Shown here piece by piece: positions 24,701-36,003 of a stretch of DNA of 64,000 nucleotides. A program made the position numbers and the translations under genes. Within the stretch, counting starts at the first letter, position 1, and the number at the start of each line of letters is the position of its first letter. Source of the stretch: Fratercula arctica. Taxonomy: Eukaryota; Chordata; Aves; Charadriiformes; Alcidae. Below the pieces are notes generated by a model. That model saw only the letters and a program-made list of their open reading frames with translations. It searched no databases and was not told where the DNA came from. The stretch covers positions 154,933,889-154,997,888 of the forward strand of contig CANTUZ010000002.1 in the NCBI GenBank assembly GCA_947846985.1. The letters are read 5' to 3'.

Positions 24701-27700
24701 TTTTGCAACACATCCACAAGGTGGCCAGCTGAACTTACTCTAACCTCTACGGCATCTGAAAAAGATGCTTAATGTTTCTTGAGGCTCCAAAAAAAAAAAA
24801 AGAGTTTAATTTCTAGATTCCAAATGAAGCCTAGTAGAACAGTTTTGTGTTCTAAAGTGATTTCTGGCCCTGCAGTGTTTTGAAGTACACTACCCAAGGC
24901 ATAAATTTATATTCTTACCTCTGACACAAACTTTGTTGTAGCATCACTTAAGGTTTTCAACATTGGTGTTGCTTCAGCATAAAATAAAGACATTCTGTTT
25001 GCCAATTCATTATTTACTTCATTTTCTCCCTCTGCCTACAAAATCGAAGGAAAAAAGAACGTAACTGTTCTGTACATGAGAAGATCAGTGGTAGTATAAG
25101 ATTACATTTCATTCCATCTAAGGGTTACCTACTGGGACATTGTTAATCCTCATACGGCTCAGAGTTCTTCTATAGTAGCTGAAGTCATTCTGTATAGCAG
25201 GATTTGTCATCTACAGAGATATGGAAGCAAAAAAGTTGTGACAAACTCCTTAAGAGAAGAACAAGTTCTCATAAAATATAATACTGAGAACCTTCTGAAA
25301 TAAAAAGGCCCGTCACATGTTGAGAAGCGATATGTAGAACATAAAACTTCCTGGTTAAAATTCTCAGATTTTTCAGAACAAGATCTAATGAGAACAAGAG
25401 AAGAAGCAGTTTCCCAAATAGGAGTTTGAGATTAGTAGGTTGTAAGAAAATGTCTCTGCTAGTTTGACTCCAAGGATCAGGCTAGTAAACTAATATCATT
25501 TCAGCTTAGTTCTTTGCATATTAGCAAGAAAATAGCTGGACTATAGATGTGCACATACTAAAAGCAGCAGCAGCATTATCCCAAGAGGTATGCCAAATTC
25601 AGCTGAAGAAACATGATTAATAGGAACTGAAACATAACAAGTGCCTAAAGCTAATATGATATTTCATCTGCTTTCTAGTTTAATCTAACTGTAGGTCACA
25701 TGAACAAACCAAGCACAGTAGATATCTGAGTTATCTACTACATGCTGTATTCTAGAACAAAACACAACCCGCATTGCTTCAGTAAGCTTCTTTTCTTTTT
25801 GCCAGCCATTGTGTGTATAAAACTACAAGTTCTTACCTTGAGCTCATCAAAGCGGAGTGTAAAGTGAAGAATTTCTGCAAACTGCTTAGCAAGAGCCTGC
25901 TCTCGCTCCAGGTGTTGCGTTGGTGAATATGGAGTGCTCGTCAGGGCTCCCAACAGACCTCGCAATCCTGCCTCTTAAATGAGAGGAGAGTATTTTGCAA
26001 CGTACAACTGCACCTGCTTTTTGTATCTCTGCTGACTGATATTCTGCAGGCTAGATTTGAATCATCCATCTGCCAAAGTACACGGTAATTAATAATAAAG
26101 GGGCTTGATGAATCACTTCTATGTGCCACTTACCACGTTTGCTTACAAACTGCTGTAAAGACTAGGTCTAAGCAGCACTGACAGCCATGAAAAGACTTAC
26201 TGAAAAGTTTTAGTCGAGCTTTGTCTGCAACATTTGTGTAAAACATTTCAATCACGTGTATTAGCAGACTGTAGTGTTTAAGATAACACAGAATTCAAGA
26301 GGTACATACCTATCAGCAGAAGTCATGTCTTATTTATGATAAACTTACAATCAACTTCCTACTCATTTTGAGAAAAATACCTCATCTCTTTAACAGAGCA
26401 GAACTTGCCTGCAAAAAGCTTCTATTTTCTGAACCACAAATACCTTTTCTTCATGAGCTATGCTAGTCACTGTCTGAAAGCCAACAAGTAGTTTGTGATA
26501 AAACAAATCAATTCTAATAGGTTTTATCAGCTTAGACACAAATCCAACTTGACTGATGCTGGAAGAGGTATGAAGGCACCTGCATAAACCAAGATCAAAC
26601 ATTTCCATAGACCAAATTATTTCTAGTGTTTGGGGGGGAATAACATAGTCACTTTTCATTACTCTTGGTATCAGAAACATTATCAGAATTCAGTCCCGAC
26701 AAGTTAGTCTGCTAGTTTTCAAACAATCTGCTGGTTAGTGCTTTCCAGAGTTACTAAAGAGGGCAGAGAGAGAGGATGATAACTATGCTCACATTCTCTC
26801 TCTCCTCTTGGTACCCCCACTGAAGCAGGTTTGCTTTCACATGCAAGAAAGTAGTATGCAGATATAAATAGGATCCAACAAGGCGTTGACCCAGATGTGA
26901 TCACATCTGAATACGACAAATTTACTAATTAATGAAGACAACCCCCCCCAAGTTAATACCATTCCACTTACCTAGTCTTTGAGAAAATTCATAGAATTTC
27001 TTTAGTTTGCCTACTAGTGGAACAACTGCACCCCATGCCTTCTCTTGCAGCTTCTCATCATTGGGATGCTGTATTGCCTTAAATTAGAGAGAGGAAATAA
27101 GTATGCTTAGATTAAGAATAACTGATACAGTATTAAAAAAAATAAAATCTATGCCGGGTAATTGTTTGAGGAACTAGTAATTAAAAATTCTGCCTACTGA
27201 GAAGTTTACAGTTGAGAGATAAGCCTGTACTAACCCATGTCTGTTCCAAAATGCTCTAAATACTTGTGTTGAAAAATAAGTATCCTGAACATGAAAACAA
27301 CTTGGAGAAAGTATAAAGGAATTGTTAAAAATAAAGCTAATCAAATAAGAAAATTTACATAACCAGACCTAGTTAATTAAAATCAACAACTTCATTGGAG
27401 TACCTCCAAGCAAAAGTTTAGTGATCAAAGACTCATCTTAATGTTGCTATTTATCACCAATTTTTGAATTTGCAAAGAAAAAACAAAATCAAACAAATTT
27501 GCTGTGAAATTCAGGCTAAATATTACAGTAGGAACATTTAAGCCTAACCAACAACATAAAGCACCACCAAGACATGGTATATACCACAGTTTCGAGGTAT
27601 ATATGCATAGACCTTGTCTTTACAGCAAGCTTCCCAGACAGGTAAAACCTTAAATTCAGTCTCTCCAGGTTTTTAAGATAGAAACTATACCACTTCGCAA

Positions 27701-30700
27701 CTGAAAATTACTAAGAAAACAGAAATAAAAAGGCTCATAACTCTCCTGCTGCACCTTCACAGTCAGCTCCTTGATTCCAAAAACTGTTTTAGCCAACCCT
27801 GGGCTGTGAGTTGCAGCACACTCCTCTCTGGTCCATGGGAAGTTTCCTTCCTGCGATGTCTACCTCCTTCTCAGAAGCATCTCTCTTCTTTCTCCGCGGG
27901 AGCTGCAGGCTTCGTTGCGGAGACACACTCCTGCCAGATCCTACAGCCTCTCCCTGAACAAGCTCCTTCCTTGAAGAACAAATAAGCTATCTCTCCTCCT
28001 AAGGGTTTTATGTGATGCAGTTACTACCTTCTAAAATCTACCTTACGAATTCAACAGACTGAATAAAAACTCGTGGTACTTTAAAGCTGAATGGCTCTGA
28101 GTATCTCAAATTCATCTAGAGTGAGCAGAGACTCCTCCTATGTACTAGGATTTCTTAAGAGTATGCTACAGTAACTCCTCACTTTAGGACCAAAGTAACC
28201 CCATTGCTGCATCTGAGGAAGAAGGGAAGGGAGTTGAGAGAGTATTTATTCCACCCTTTCTTAAAGGTAAATGAAAAATGGAGTGGCATGCTATAAAGAA
28301 ACTTTGCTTCTGTTCCAAACACCTACTTTAGTAAATAAAAGCCAATTAAAAGGAATTGAAAATGAGATGTCTTTTGTGTTAGGATTATCACACATCAGAT
28401 TTCTCCAATTAGCGTACAAAAAAAGATGTCGACACCACTCAATATTGCACTGTAGTCACGTCACGCTCTCTACAAATTCACCACTAACCCAGTAAGAGCT
28501 TATGTGGGAATACAAAGAAAAATCAATAGCAACAATTCCATAACGAGTTTGAGAAGCATCATTTGCTATTACACATGTGCATTAATATTACTGAAACAAG
28601 CGACATCTGTTTCACTGTTAAAAAGGAACATTCCAGAGCAGAAATTCAAGACAGCAGTTTTAATAGATAACATGCTCTGCCAAAACAGCTCCTGCAAGCA
28701 AAGTTAAAATCCAGCAGCATTTGGTTAGGATGAAACAATGAACAACCACAGGTTGTGCACAATCATAACGCTCTAGCTCACCTCTCGTATTTCATGGCCA
28801 GCTCCTCTATATGACTGCAAGTCTTCCAGTATTCCTTCTGCATCCTTTAACACTACATTCACCTGATTATAAATTTCCTTTTCAGATTCTGTAGGTTGGG
28901 CATCTAAACAGTAGAACATATTAAATATATATATATTTTTTTTAACAACAATATGGAATTCAATAGGCACACCATCACCTATGGGACAAATTCTTCATGC
29001 AGCAACTCAAGAATTTTCCTTTTCTGAAGAGTCACTACAGCGTATAAGGAACTCCAAGAAAGTAATTGCATTTATTTTAATAGTCTTTTAGATTCATTTA
29101 GCATCCCAAAAATTCACCCGGAATCCATCCTTCCTGACTTATTTAAAATTGAGTAGGAGAAGAAAACCTGACAAGTCATCTTTATTGTACCAATCTCACC
29201 TTAGAGCGCAGTACAAGCTCAATGGAAGAGACGTAGGTAAGCACTCAAAAGACACGGTCACCACAGATATTACAGGAGGTGTTCACGTCTCTTTTTATCT
29301 AGAAACACTGCATCAGATTATTTTCCATCTTCCCTGCCTCTCCTTTTACTGGTTGGGAAAGAAGCTGTATCTTTTACTTCTAAATAGATTTAATTCTCAA
29401 AACATATTCTTTATTGTACTAATTGCAAAATCAGAGTTAAGAATAAAAAGATCTAGCGTAAACTTGCTCTCTTTTTTTCTCTCCCCACCCCCCCCACCCC
29501 CCCCCCCCCGCCTTAAGGATATATGTTGTCTCTCAGCTTTTTTTATAATTAGCTAACAACTTGCCAAAAGTATTTGGTATTCATTTCAAAAGCACTACAC
29601 ATACAGGTTTCATGAAATGTCATTCAATGAGAAGTATGTTTTGAGAAGAATCAACAAAAGGTTTTAACCTTTAAAAATAATCACTTACTACAAATATCCC
29701 AGACCTGGTTTACCCAATACGAGATCAGTTTTTCTTTTAAAGTTCTGATGGAAGCTATAAGGTTAGTTCCTTTTAGACCAATATAAAAAAAAAAATCTAG
29801 TTAGTTACTGAAGGTGCTTCTGAAGCTCTTACAGAAAAAAGCCCACACTTCTGTTTACATGGGCAAAATATGTTATGAAATAAATATCAGTATATTTTAA
29901 TCCAAGATTTCCAATGCCGAAAGTCAGGGTATTAACAACAGATCTTTTTTTATAGGGACGAACAAAAACTATCTATGGACAGTATATCCTCATGATTTTG
30001 TGCAGCTTAAGGAGTCTGGAAAATGTCTTTCTATGATCCATATGTATAACTCCCACTAACAGCGACGGTAGTTTGGTACATACATTAAAAAGAAACAAAT
30101 AATCACAATATCCTAGTGTTACACACTAGGAAAAAAAAATTAGAAAATGAAGTCTGTATTAAGAAAAATTAAGTTTCACATGCATTGCCTGTCTGGATTT
30201 TGCTGTAATTTTTGCATAATACTTCTTATTTTTATGGTTTAATGCATAGTGAGTGCGTGTTATTAGCAAATACGCCTAAACGTAGACCTTGCAACAGTTT
30301 AACTGTGATATTTTGAGAACCATCAAGAATTAACATGGGTTTAAAAAAAAAAAAAAAGCTGGTCACTCCTTTTTTTAAAAAAAAAAAAGTTTAAGAGCAC
30401 CATGTTGATTAGGCATTGAGTAAAAGCACCAGTGCTTTTCAGATCATCACAAAGGTCACATTCATAATTTTGAAAGCTGCTGAAGACTGCTATAAGAAAT
30501 GAAGACAAAAAAAAATGAGGGAGAAGAGCAGACAGGTCAGCACCAGTTGACTGGCAGCAGTTCATGCACAAACATGAAACGCTATAGTGAAATACAGACT
30601 AAAACATGAAGCTCTGTAGCATAACAGATCATGTTGTTAAATAATGCAATCAAGACTTGCCACTTGGATTGTCTCACACTGAGCACATCTCTTGCCTATT

Positions 30701-33700
30701 CAATTTTTCATGCCATTTTTTCTTTACTTTCTCTAGCAAGGAGAGTTAATTTTTTAAATCAGGCCGAGGGGGGGTTGAACAGCAGAAGGGCCCAGGAGAA
30801 CTCCTTCTCCCTTCAAAACCCACTGACTAGCAGAACAGATGTAATACTCTGACCTTCCGAGTTTAGAAGTGAAAATCATCTTCTAGATACAAATTAAGTG
30901 GTCTTCACTGAACAGCTGGCTATGCAAGTCAACACCCCGTACACCTCTGTTAGTGTTTCACTTAAGATGTAATCAGCCAACTATCATGTTTTATTTCCCT
31001 AAAATGTTCCAGGGAATCTTAAAAAAATGGTTTAGAATTAATTTGTGTTGGTGGGGTGCTTTTTGCTTTTTTGTTTTGATTATAAGAAGCTTATGAATAT
31101 ACATGTTTTAAGATCCAGTAGGCCCTGGATTATTTCTTTTGGTACATATTTCAGTGTACCTAGTCCTCTCCAATAGAAGAAAGGTGTAAACCTGATTTGT
31201 CCCATCTGTAATTCTTCTGCACCTAGAAAAGAGCTCACATTTAAAAAGTAAATCTAAAATCTTTTTATATTCGCCTCACAATACATTTAGGATGCATTAG
31301 GATAGATTTAAAAGGCACAATACAGAAAGTCTTCAAGCCCTAGTGCTGGCTGGCTCAGAGCAATGGGTTTATTTGCTTCTCAGCTGGTTAGGGCACTGTA
31401 TTCTGAAAGCCCATCACAGACTGAGAAAGAGGGAAAGGTTCCTCTTCCCAAGCACCGCTGGAATCTTGACCAGGTGGAGGTGGGATTCCCACACATCAGT
31501 AGGGACCTGAGGACTCAGCCTACGGGACTTTCACTTGAGAATCACTAATTGTGGAACTGGTTTTCCTCAGTGTGGAGCGCAGAGAGCAGGAAAGGGAGTT
31601 GTACTTCTGGAGTTAGACTTGACAGCTAAGAAAAAGCAGCCAGCACTGCCAGGCATCCAAAGAACAGGATGGAGGAGGCATACAATTTCAGGGAATTTCC
31701 CTTTCCGCTTCCATGCATGTAAGTTCCTGCTACAACTTTATGACAAGGCTTTGCCTTTACCCGGCAACATTTCCCATAGAAAGAACAAATTCAGTAAGCA
31801 CAGCACAGCCCACCGAAATGTTCTGAGGTTTGATGTTGTTGCCAAGGGAGCCGACCCCTGGTTATTCAGGGCAGCTATCCCATTTTTAAGCCAATAGTAA
31901 GAAAAGGGAAGACCAAGGTCCCTCCAGCAAATAGGGAGTTCATCTTTAAATTAATTTTAAATTTAATCAGAACGTTACTACACTAGATGCAATACACATT
32001 TAGAGTTCAGAAAGCTCACACGATAACGTATTAAAGACAAGAGAGCAGACTTGAAACAATATACAAACGCTGTTATACCAACTAAATGCTATGGGAGTAT
32101 GACAACACATTGCATGCGGGGAACACACACATTTAGTGACTATTAAAAAAAGTACTTGGCTAGCCTACAGAACTAGTAGGGAGAGAAATTTAGGGTTAAA
32201 AGTTTATACTGCACAGCAAACACAATTTAAACTGAGATTTTTCCCAGGGAAGAACACATCAAGTCATCTGAAACTGGCTGGGACAAAATTCACAAGCAAG
32301 GGAGAGAAAAATCCCAGACTGCTGGAGATTAAATAATTTATTCATCTCTATCATCATTACGATGGAGAATGCTATCTTTGTGGCTCCTCTGAAACCTAGC
32401 CAAGTTCCTTGGAGGTAATGCAGAATACTTTCAGCGCTGGCTTGACATCACCATCTGCAACCAAAAAATACTCTGCATTTTAGCTACTATTCAAATCTGT
32501 GAATTTGGAAAGGATTTGCACGGTGACAGTAATGACACCAACGCAAAAGTTGAGCTACAAGTTTCCCACGGTGTAGGGGGCTGGTTTATGTTAACAATGC
32601 TGTCCTTACAGAGCTGTGCATTTTCTTATGCTTATGTTAAAGTGGCATTACAAAGACCTTAGTAGAATACTTCAGACAGCTATTTGTTTGCAATAGGTAA
32701 CGTGAATGACCAAGGAAAACATAAGCTTAATCAATGTTAAGGCAAGGAAAAGCCAACAGCCCATTATACGATTTATTGGGCCATTTTTTGCATGTATTCT
32801 GATAGTCAGTCACACAAATCACTCTAATCGAGCACCGAGATAAATATCTGAAAAAAGTAATCTCAGAAACCAGTATAAAACTTCTCTAAATTTGAAGTTT
32901 GTATCCCTATAAAGCTTTACGGACATTAGATTTTTAGCTCCTTATAGTATCACGCAAGAGACATTTAACTAGCTTGCTCACTACAAAGACATCTATGGAT
33001 TTAAGAACAAAAGACTTCAAACTGTGTATTACTGGGCCAGCCATAACACAGAATAGGCAAATTTGTTTTTAATACAGAGCTTACTTGCTCTTCCACATAA
33101 AAACACAACGTTAAGTATCACGAGATTAAGTGCCAAGTCTTGAAGAAAGATCTTGACTGTGTCAAAGCCAAGATCCTGTCAAGGCAAGCTCTCTGAGAGG
33201 GAGCAGAAAGAAGCAGGGATAACACAGTGTAGCAGCAGAAACAAATGCAGGACAGGGTCCAAAACGAATAAAGAACAGTCTAACAATTCAGCCATAATAT
33301 AAGTCACTTAATTTGACTGCATATGTAAACATTTCATGTCAGCAACCTGCTTACTCTCATGCCAAATCTTGTTCATGCTCAAAACATGCATCTTAAAACA
33401 AAATTGATAGCTTTTTTAAAAAAATAAATAGCAATTTTTATTGCAATTGATTTTAGAATTATGCCTCTTGTATCCTGCTAACTTGAATTCAATTTAGTCC
33501 AGTTATTAAATGGTTGGTATTTGCAGATGAAGGTGGAGCTTCACAACTCCAATATTCTCCCATATCAGTTCTCCCTACTTCACTAAGTCGTACCTATTCT
33601 GATGATATGTGAGATTTCAAGTGATTTTAAACAACAGTTTTGCTTTCTGATTTTTTGAACACAGCCCTTGATTATCTCCCCTTTATGGATAATTTGTACA

Positions 33701-36003
33701 GCTACCATCTTTCAATAACAATATATTCAGAAGAGACAATTGATAACATCAACAGTACAGCATAAGGGTCTAGAAAAGTTGTAACTTTAATTGTCATTAA
33801 AGCAAAACCATATTTCTGCAAGCATTCACTTTCACATTAGAACTAATATAACCAATTGCTACTGTTTCATCAAATATAACTGAAAAATAATTTGGGGGAA
33901 GAAAAGAAGATAAAATGAATCTCTAATTATCCATATCACAATATTTCATCTTTTTTTGTTATGCTATTCCACTGTATTTTATTACACAGTCAAAACGCAC
34001 TTTAACATTAGTTTTCTTATTTTACGCTTGCTGGTGTGCAGCTGAGTAAAGCAATAGCATATTTCAAAATAAAGTAGTTAAACATGCATAGCAGCAGCCA
34101 ACTCCACTTACCTGCCATTCTTAGGCTATATTATATCATGCAACAAAAAGTAAAAGCAGAAATACTAATAATATGCAAACCTTCCAGAACACTTGGCATT
34201 GACGAGAAGCTATACGTCTCTTGCGTTCAAAAGCACTTTCGTCTCTATACCCTGAGCCCTCCTTTTAAGGAGGGATTAGGTTAACTGTCAAATTTCAATG
34301 CCAAATCAAATAAGGCTCACATATACACCTATAATGTGATAATGCTGGAGAGCTATGAATAGCTGTTGTGAGTCAATCTGTATATGCAGCGTTATTCAGT
34401 GGCACGCTGGAAGTGAAGAAAAAAAGAATCAGGTTTCATATTCACAATCAGGCTTCATTTCATCCTTTAAGGCACATGTATCTCCTTGCAATTTCAGCAA
34501 GTCTTCAAATAATTCAAATTCTTTTTAAAGTTTTGAGTAGAAGATGACAGAATTTTGGTTTAAAACAAGAACCATAACAGATTCCAACAGTAAAATATAA
34601 TTTGAAAGCCCTCCCCTGAAATAAAGTTTTTAGGTTTTAGAAATGGAAATTGTTTTAAGACAGATTATTGCTTTCTGCAAAAATTTGCTGAACAATTATC
34701 CATAGCTCAGGCATGCAAAGCTGTTAGAAGGATGGCAAAGTGAAAACATACATTTAGTACATGACAAATGCAGTCTACTGCAGGCAAAGAGTAATAGATA
34801 TATAAAATCATCTTCTCACTTTCAAAATCAAGGAAAAAATTTGGCCCCTGCTCAAGGTCTGTGCATGTCAAAACTTTTAGAAGGTTCCCCATGTTAAGGT
34901 ACCTGCCAAGACAAGAATGAGAGAAAAGAAAATTTTCTTTTTATAAGAAGGAACCGCCCAAATATAGTTGATTGAAGCAGTGGGGGAAAGAAGACCAGAG
35001 AGTTCCATCAGGCACGAACCCATCCTTCAGGCTGCCACCCTGATGGGTGGAGGGAGACCCCCACCTCAGGGATGTACAGCTGGTGATCCCAGAGATGCAA
35101 TGCAGCTTTCCTGTACGAAGTGACTACGTCACCAACATCTTCACAGCTGCCCGGTCAAGAAAAGGGCAGAACCCCAACTGAAGGCATCGTCAGTGACTAA
35201 TTCTGTCCTGGTACACCCTAGCAGCAGTGTCCTGAGCAGGAGTACCACATGGAGGGCTAAAGACCGTATTTGCAAGCATTAACATGGTAGCCGTACTACA
35301 GATTTTTACCTGATGGGACAACAGAAGGAAAGAGTTTTCATTTGGTCAGCCCTTATAATTTTGTCAGAAAGCCATTCTAGAAAAGCACATCAAATTACAT
35401 CATTTCAGTGTGCAGAAAAAGAGAACACAGGTATGCCACAGATCTTTTACACAAGGTGCCCAAAACATCCATGAAGCTCAGACAATTCCACTTTGGCCTT
35501 CTGGATGTAAAAAAAACACATTGACTGCACCACGAATGTCCGAACCAGGATCAGGAATGATTTAGTACTCACTCTTGTACAAGATAGGATTACAGTCAAC
35601 AACTGCTCAGCACAGATTACTATGGCATACTGACAGAATTTTTCCTTTTATGATTACATGATTTGAAGGCAGATGGATGGACGTCACTGACCACAGAGAC
35701 CCAAAATGACTAAGCACAAGGAAAGAAAATTTACACAGTAGCATGATGGTGGCTTGGCTACTACTGGAGGGGAAGAAAAACAAAAAAAAAAGGAATGGAA
35801 AAAAAGACACATGCAACTCTTTCAAATTGAAGATTTGCAACTGAGTCCCCTAGCCTTCACTGCAGCAGGTATCAATAACCCTACTGTTACCATCGTAAAT
35901 GCACCAGCTGTGAAGGGCTGAGAGACTTACTTTCAAAATCCAAGAAAAAATGTGCTGCATTGTGGTCTATGTCCCTGGTTAGCACCTTAATGAGATTACC
36001 CAT
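18701..36003 (-). CDS. CYRIB: CYRIB (FAM49B), spliced coding region, 10 coding positions
   Basis: CYRI-B binds active Rac1 and competes with the SCAR/WAVE complex, damping Arp2/3-driven lamellipodia and macropinocytosis; it acts at the plasma membrane and on endocytic vesicles. The exons listed separately, joined with either 34820-34892 or 35931-36003 as first coding exon, give 975 nt, i.e. 324 residues plus TAA, and all split codons rejoin correctly (AAT, GAG, CCT, AGG). Nearly the whole chain after residue 25 is the Rac1-binding (DUF1394, CYFIP-like) fold. R160 and R161 in YYRRTLSR, reported as essential for Rac1 binding, are present. Glycine 2 after the initiator Met fits N-myristoylation. 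Compared with the human protein as I remember it, I see only two changes (Asn71, Gly103). The paralogue CYRIA is less likely: the end reads [10 protein letters not shown] and the middle [10 protein letters not shown], both CYRIB-type. All introns are GT-AG. Confidence 0.97.
18765..21550 (-). other. CYRIB intron between coding exons 10 and 11
   Basis: Unique AT-rich sequence bounded by GTACTC and TTTAG. I see no repeat, RNA gene or further exon; the short open frames inside look like chance. Confidence 0.85.
21551..21621 (-). CDS. CYRIB: CYRIB coding exon 10, residues 281-303 and two bases of 304
   Basis: Acceptor AACTCCTAG, then [16 protein letters not shown] and EGLLNAL plus AG of Arg304, ending at donor GTACTC (GT at 21550-21549), a weaker donor than the others. 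Length is 71 nt. [11 protein letters not shown] is the CYRIB form; CYRIA differs here. Confidence 0.97.
21622..22442 (-). other. CYRIB intron between coding exons 9 and 10
   Basis: Bounded by GTAAGT and CTCCTAG. No repeat or additional feature seen. Confidence 0.85.
22443..22569 (-). CDS. CYRIB: CYRIB coding exon 9, residues 238-280
   Basis: Acceptor TTAAATTACAG, then T completing Pro238, then [33 protein letters not shown] and AFAKTSKID. The donor is GTAAGT (GT at 22442-22441). Length is 127 nt. The hydrophobic [18 protein letters not shown] stretch is a core helix of the fold and not a membrane span. The open frame continuing beyond the donor is intronic. Confidence 0.97.
22570..23722 (-). 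other. CYRIB intron between coding exons 8 and 9
   Basis: Bounded by GTGAGT and ATTACAG. No recognisable repeat or exon-like segment. Confidence 0.85.
23723..23802 (-). CDS. CYRIB: CYRIB coding exon 8, residues 212-237 and two bases of 238
   Basis: Acceptor CTTCTTCTGCAG is followed by AATAAAAATT. The exon encodes [16 protein letters not shown] then [10 protein letters not shown] plus CC of Pro238, ending at donor GTGAGT (GT at 23722-23721). Length is 80 nt. The sequence matches the conserved middle of the CYRI proteins. Confidence 0.97.
23803..24918 (-). other. CYRIB intron between coding exons 7 and 8
   Basis: Bounded by GTAAGA and TTCTGCAG. A plus-strand 104-codon open frame (24,418-24,732) lies here without coding signs. 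Nothing else seen. Confidence 0.85.
24919..25035 (-). CDS. CYRIB: CYRIB coding exon 7, residues 173-211
   Basis: Acceptor ATTTTGTAG precedes GCAGAGGGAG. The 39 codons read from [16 protein letters not shown] to [14 protein letters not shown], and the donor is GTAAGA (GT at 24918-24917). It is phase 0 at both ends, 117 nt. The intron separating it from exon 6 is only 97 bp, the shortest in the gene. Confidence 0.97.
25133..25210 (-). CDS. CYRIB: CYRIB coding exon 6, Rac1-contact exon, residues 147-172
   Basis: Acceptor CTCTGTAG is followed by ATGACAAATCC. The 26 codons run from [16 protein letters not shown] to [11 protein letters not shown]160 and R161 in YYRR are the basic pair known to be needed for Rac1 binding. 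The exon is 78 nt, phase 0 at both ends. The donor is the unusual GTAGGT at 25132-25127; a second GT lies four bases further on (GTAACC). Frame continuity with the next exon (AEGENEV) requires the first GT. Confidence 0.96.
25211..25836 (-). other. CYRIB intron between coding exons 5 and 6
   Basis: Bounded by GTAAGA and TCTGTAG. No feature recognised inside. Confidence 0.85.
25837..25973 (-). CDS. CYRIB: CYRIB coding exon 5, residues 101-146
   Basis: After the acceptor CTCATTTAAG the exon begins AGGCAGGATT, completing Glu101, and continues [19 protein letters not shown], then [18 protein letters not shown] and TLRFDELK. The donor is GTAAGA (GT at 25836-25835). Length is 137 nt. The [19 protein letters not shown] stretch is shared by CYRIA and CYRIB, while STPYSP marks this as CYRIB. 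Gly103 replaces the Ala I remember from mammals. Confidence 0.97.
25974..26971 (-). other. CYRIB intron between coding exons 4 and 5
   Basis: Bounded by GTAAGT and ATTTAAG. It contains a 96-codon minus-strand open frame at 26,390-26,680 with no family resemblance. No repeats recognised. Confidence 0.85.
26972..27077 (-). CDS. CYRIB: CYRIB coding exon 4, residues 66-100 and first base of 101
   Basis: The acceptor is TCTCTAATTTAAG and the exon starts GCAATACAGC. It encodes [19 protein letters not shown] followed by [16 protein letters not shown] plus a G, and ends at donor GTAAGT (GT at 26971-26970). Length is 106 nt. Asn71 differs from the Ala I remember in the mammalian protein, so it may be a lineage-specific change. 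The remaining residues match. Confidence 0.97.
27078..28781 (-). other. CYRIB intron between coding exons 3 and 4
   Basis: Bounded by GTGAGC and AATTTAAG. Unique sequence; a somewhat more GC-rich patch at about 27,750-27,970 has no recognisable identity. Confidence 0.85.
28782..28903 (-). CDS. CYRIB: CYRIB coding exon 3, residues 25-65
   Basis: The acceptor TACTGTTTAG precedes ATGCCCAACC; the first two bases complete Asn25. The 40 following codons read from [13 protein letters not shown] to [10 protein letters not shown] and stop at donor GTGAGC (GT at 28781-28780). Length is 122 nt. The segment forms the start of the helical CYFIP-related fold. The ATG at the exon start is not an initiator; it is a split Asn codon plus Ala. 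Confidence 0.97.
29483..29512. repeat. C-rich low-complexity run
   Basis: A stretch of C interrupted by three other bases, 30 bp, inside the intron before exon 3. On the minus strand (the transcript) it is a G run. Confidence 0.9.
31371..31448 (+). repeat. Possible relic of a tRNA-derived SINE
   Basis: TCTCAGCTGGTTAGGGCAC (31,378-31,396) closely resembles a tRNA D-arm/A box, and GGTTCCTCTTCC (31,437-31,448) is a rough B box at tRNA-like spacing. Stems do not pair as in a tRNA, so it is not a functional tRNA gene. Confidence 0.25.
34820..34902 (-). CDS. CYRIB: CYRIB first coding exon (proximal copy, exon 2a)
   Basis: The acceptor is a pyrimidine-rich tract ending TCTTGTCTTGGCAG. It is followed by GTACCTTAAC and the ATG at 34892-34890. 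The exon encodes [18 protein letters not shown] then FFLDFE plus one base, and ends at the donor GTGAGA (GT at 34819-34818). This is the N terminus I know from the canonical mammalian CYRIB protein. Gly2 is the expected myristoylation site. Cys10 lies close behind it and could serve as a second lipidation site; the distal copy lacks it. The open frame running on past the donor is intron read-through. Confidence 0.96.
34903..35930 (-). other. Intron separating the two alternative CYRIB first coding exons
   Basis: About 1.03 kb of unique sequence lies between exon 2b's donor and exon 2a's acceptor. Splicing 2b to 2a would place a second MGNL start out of continuity (83 nt is not a multiple of three), so joint inclusion should disrupt the frame. 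No repeats recognised. Confidence 0.8.

Larger units (their letters stand above)
28904..34819 (-). other. CYRIB intron between exon 2a and exon 3 (about 5.9 kb)
   Basis: Bounded by GTGAGA and CTGTTTAG. It contains a C-rich run at 29,483-29,512, paired A and T runs near 30,343-30,388 and a possible tRNA-derived SINE relic near 31,371-31,448. No CR1 copy was recognised. Open frames at 29,149-29,556 and 31,535-31,897 lack coding support. Confidence 0.8.

Noticed and set aside
34707..34819. Extension of the MGNLLKVL frame beyond FFLDFE
   Set aside because: It is intron read-through after the GTGAGA donor.
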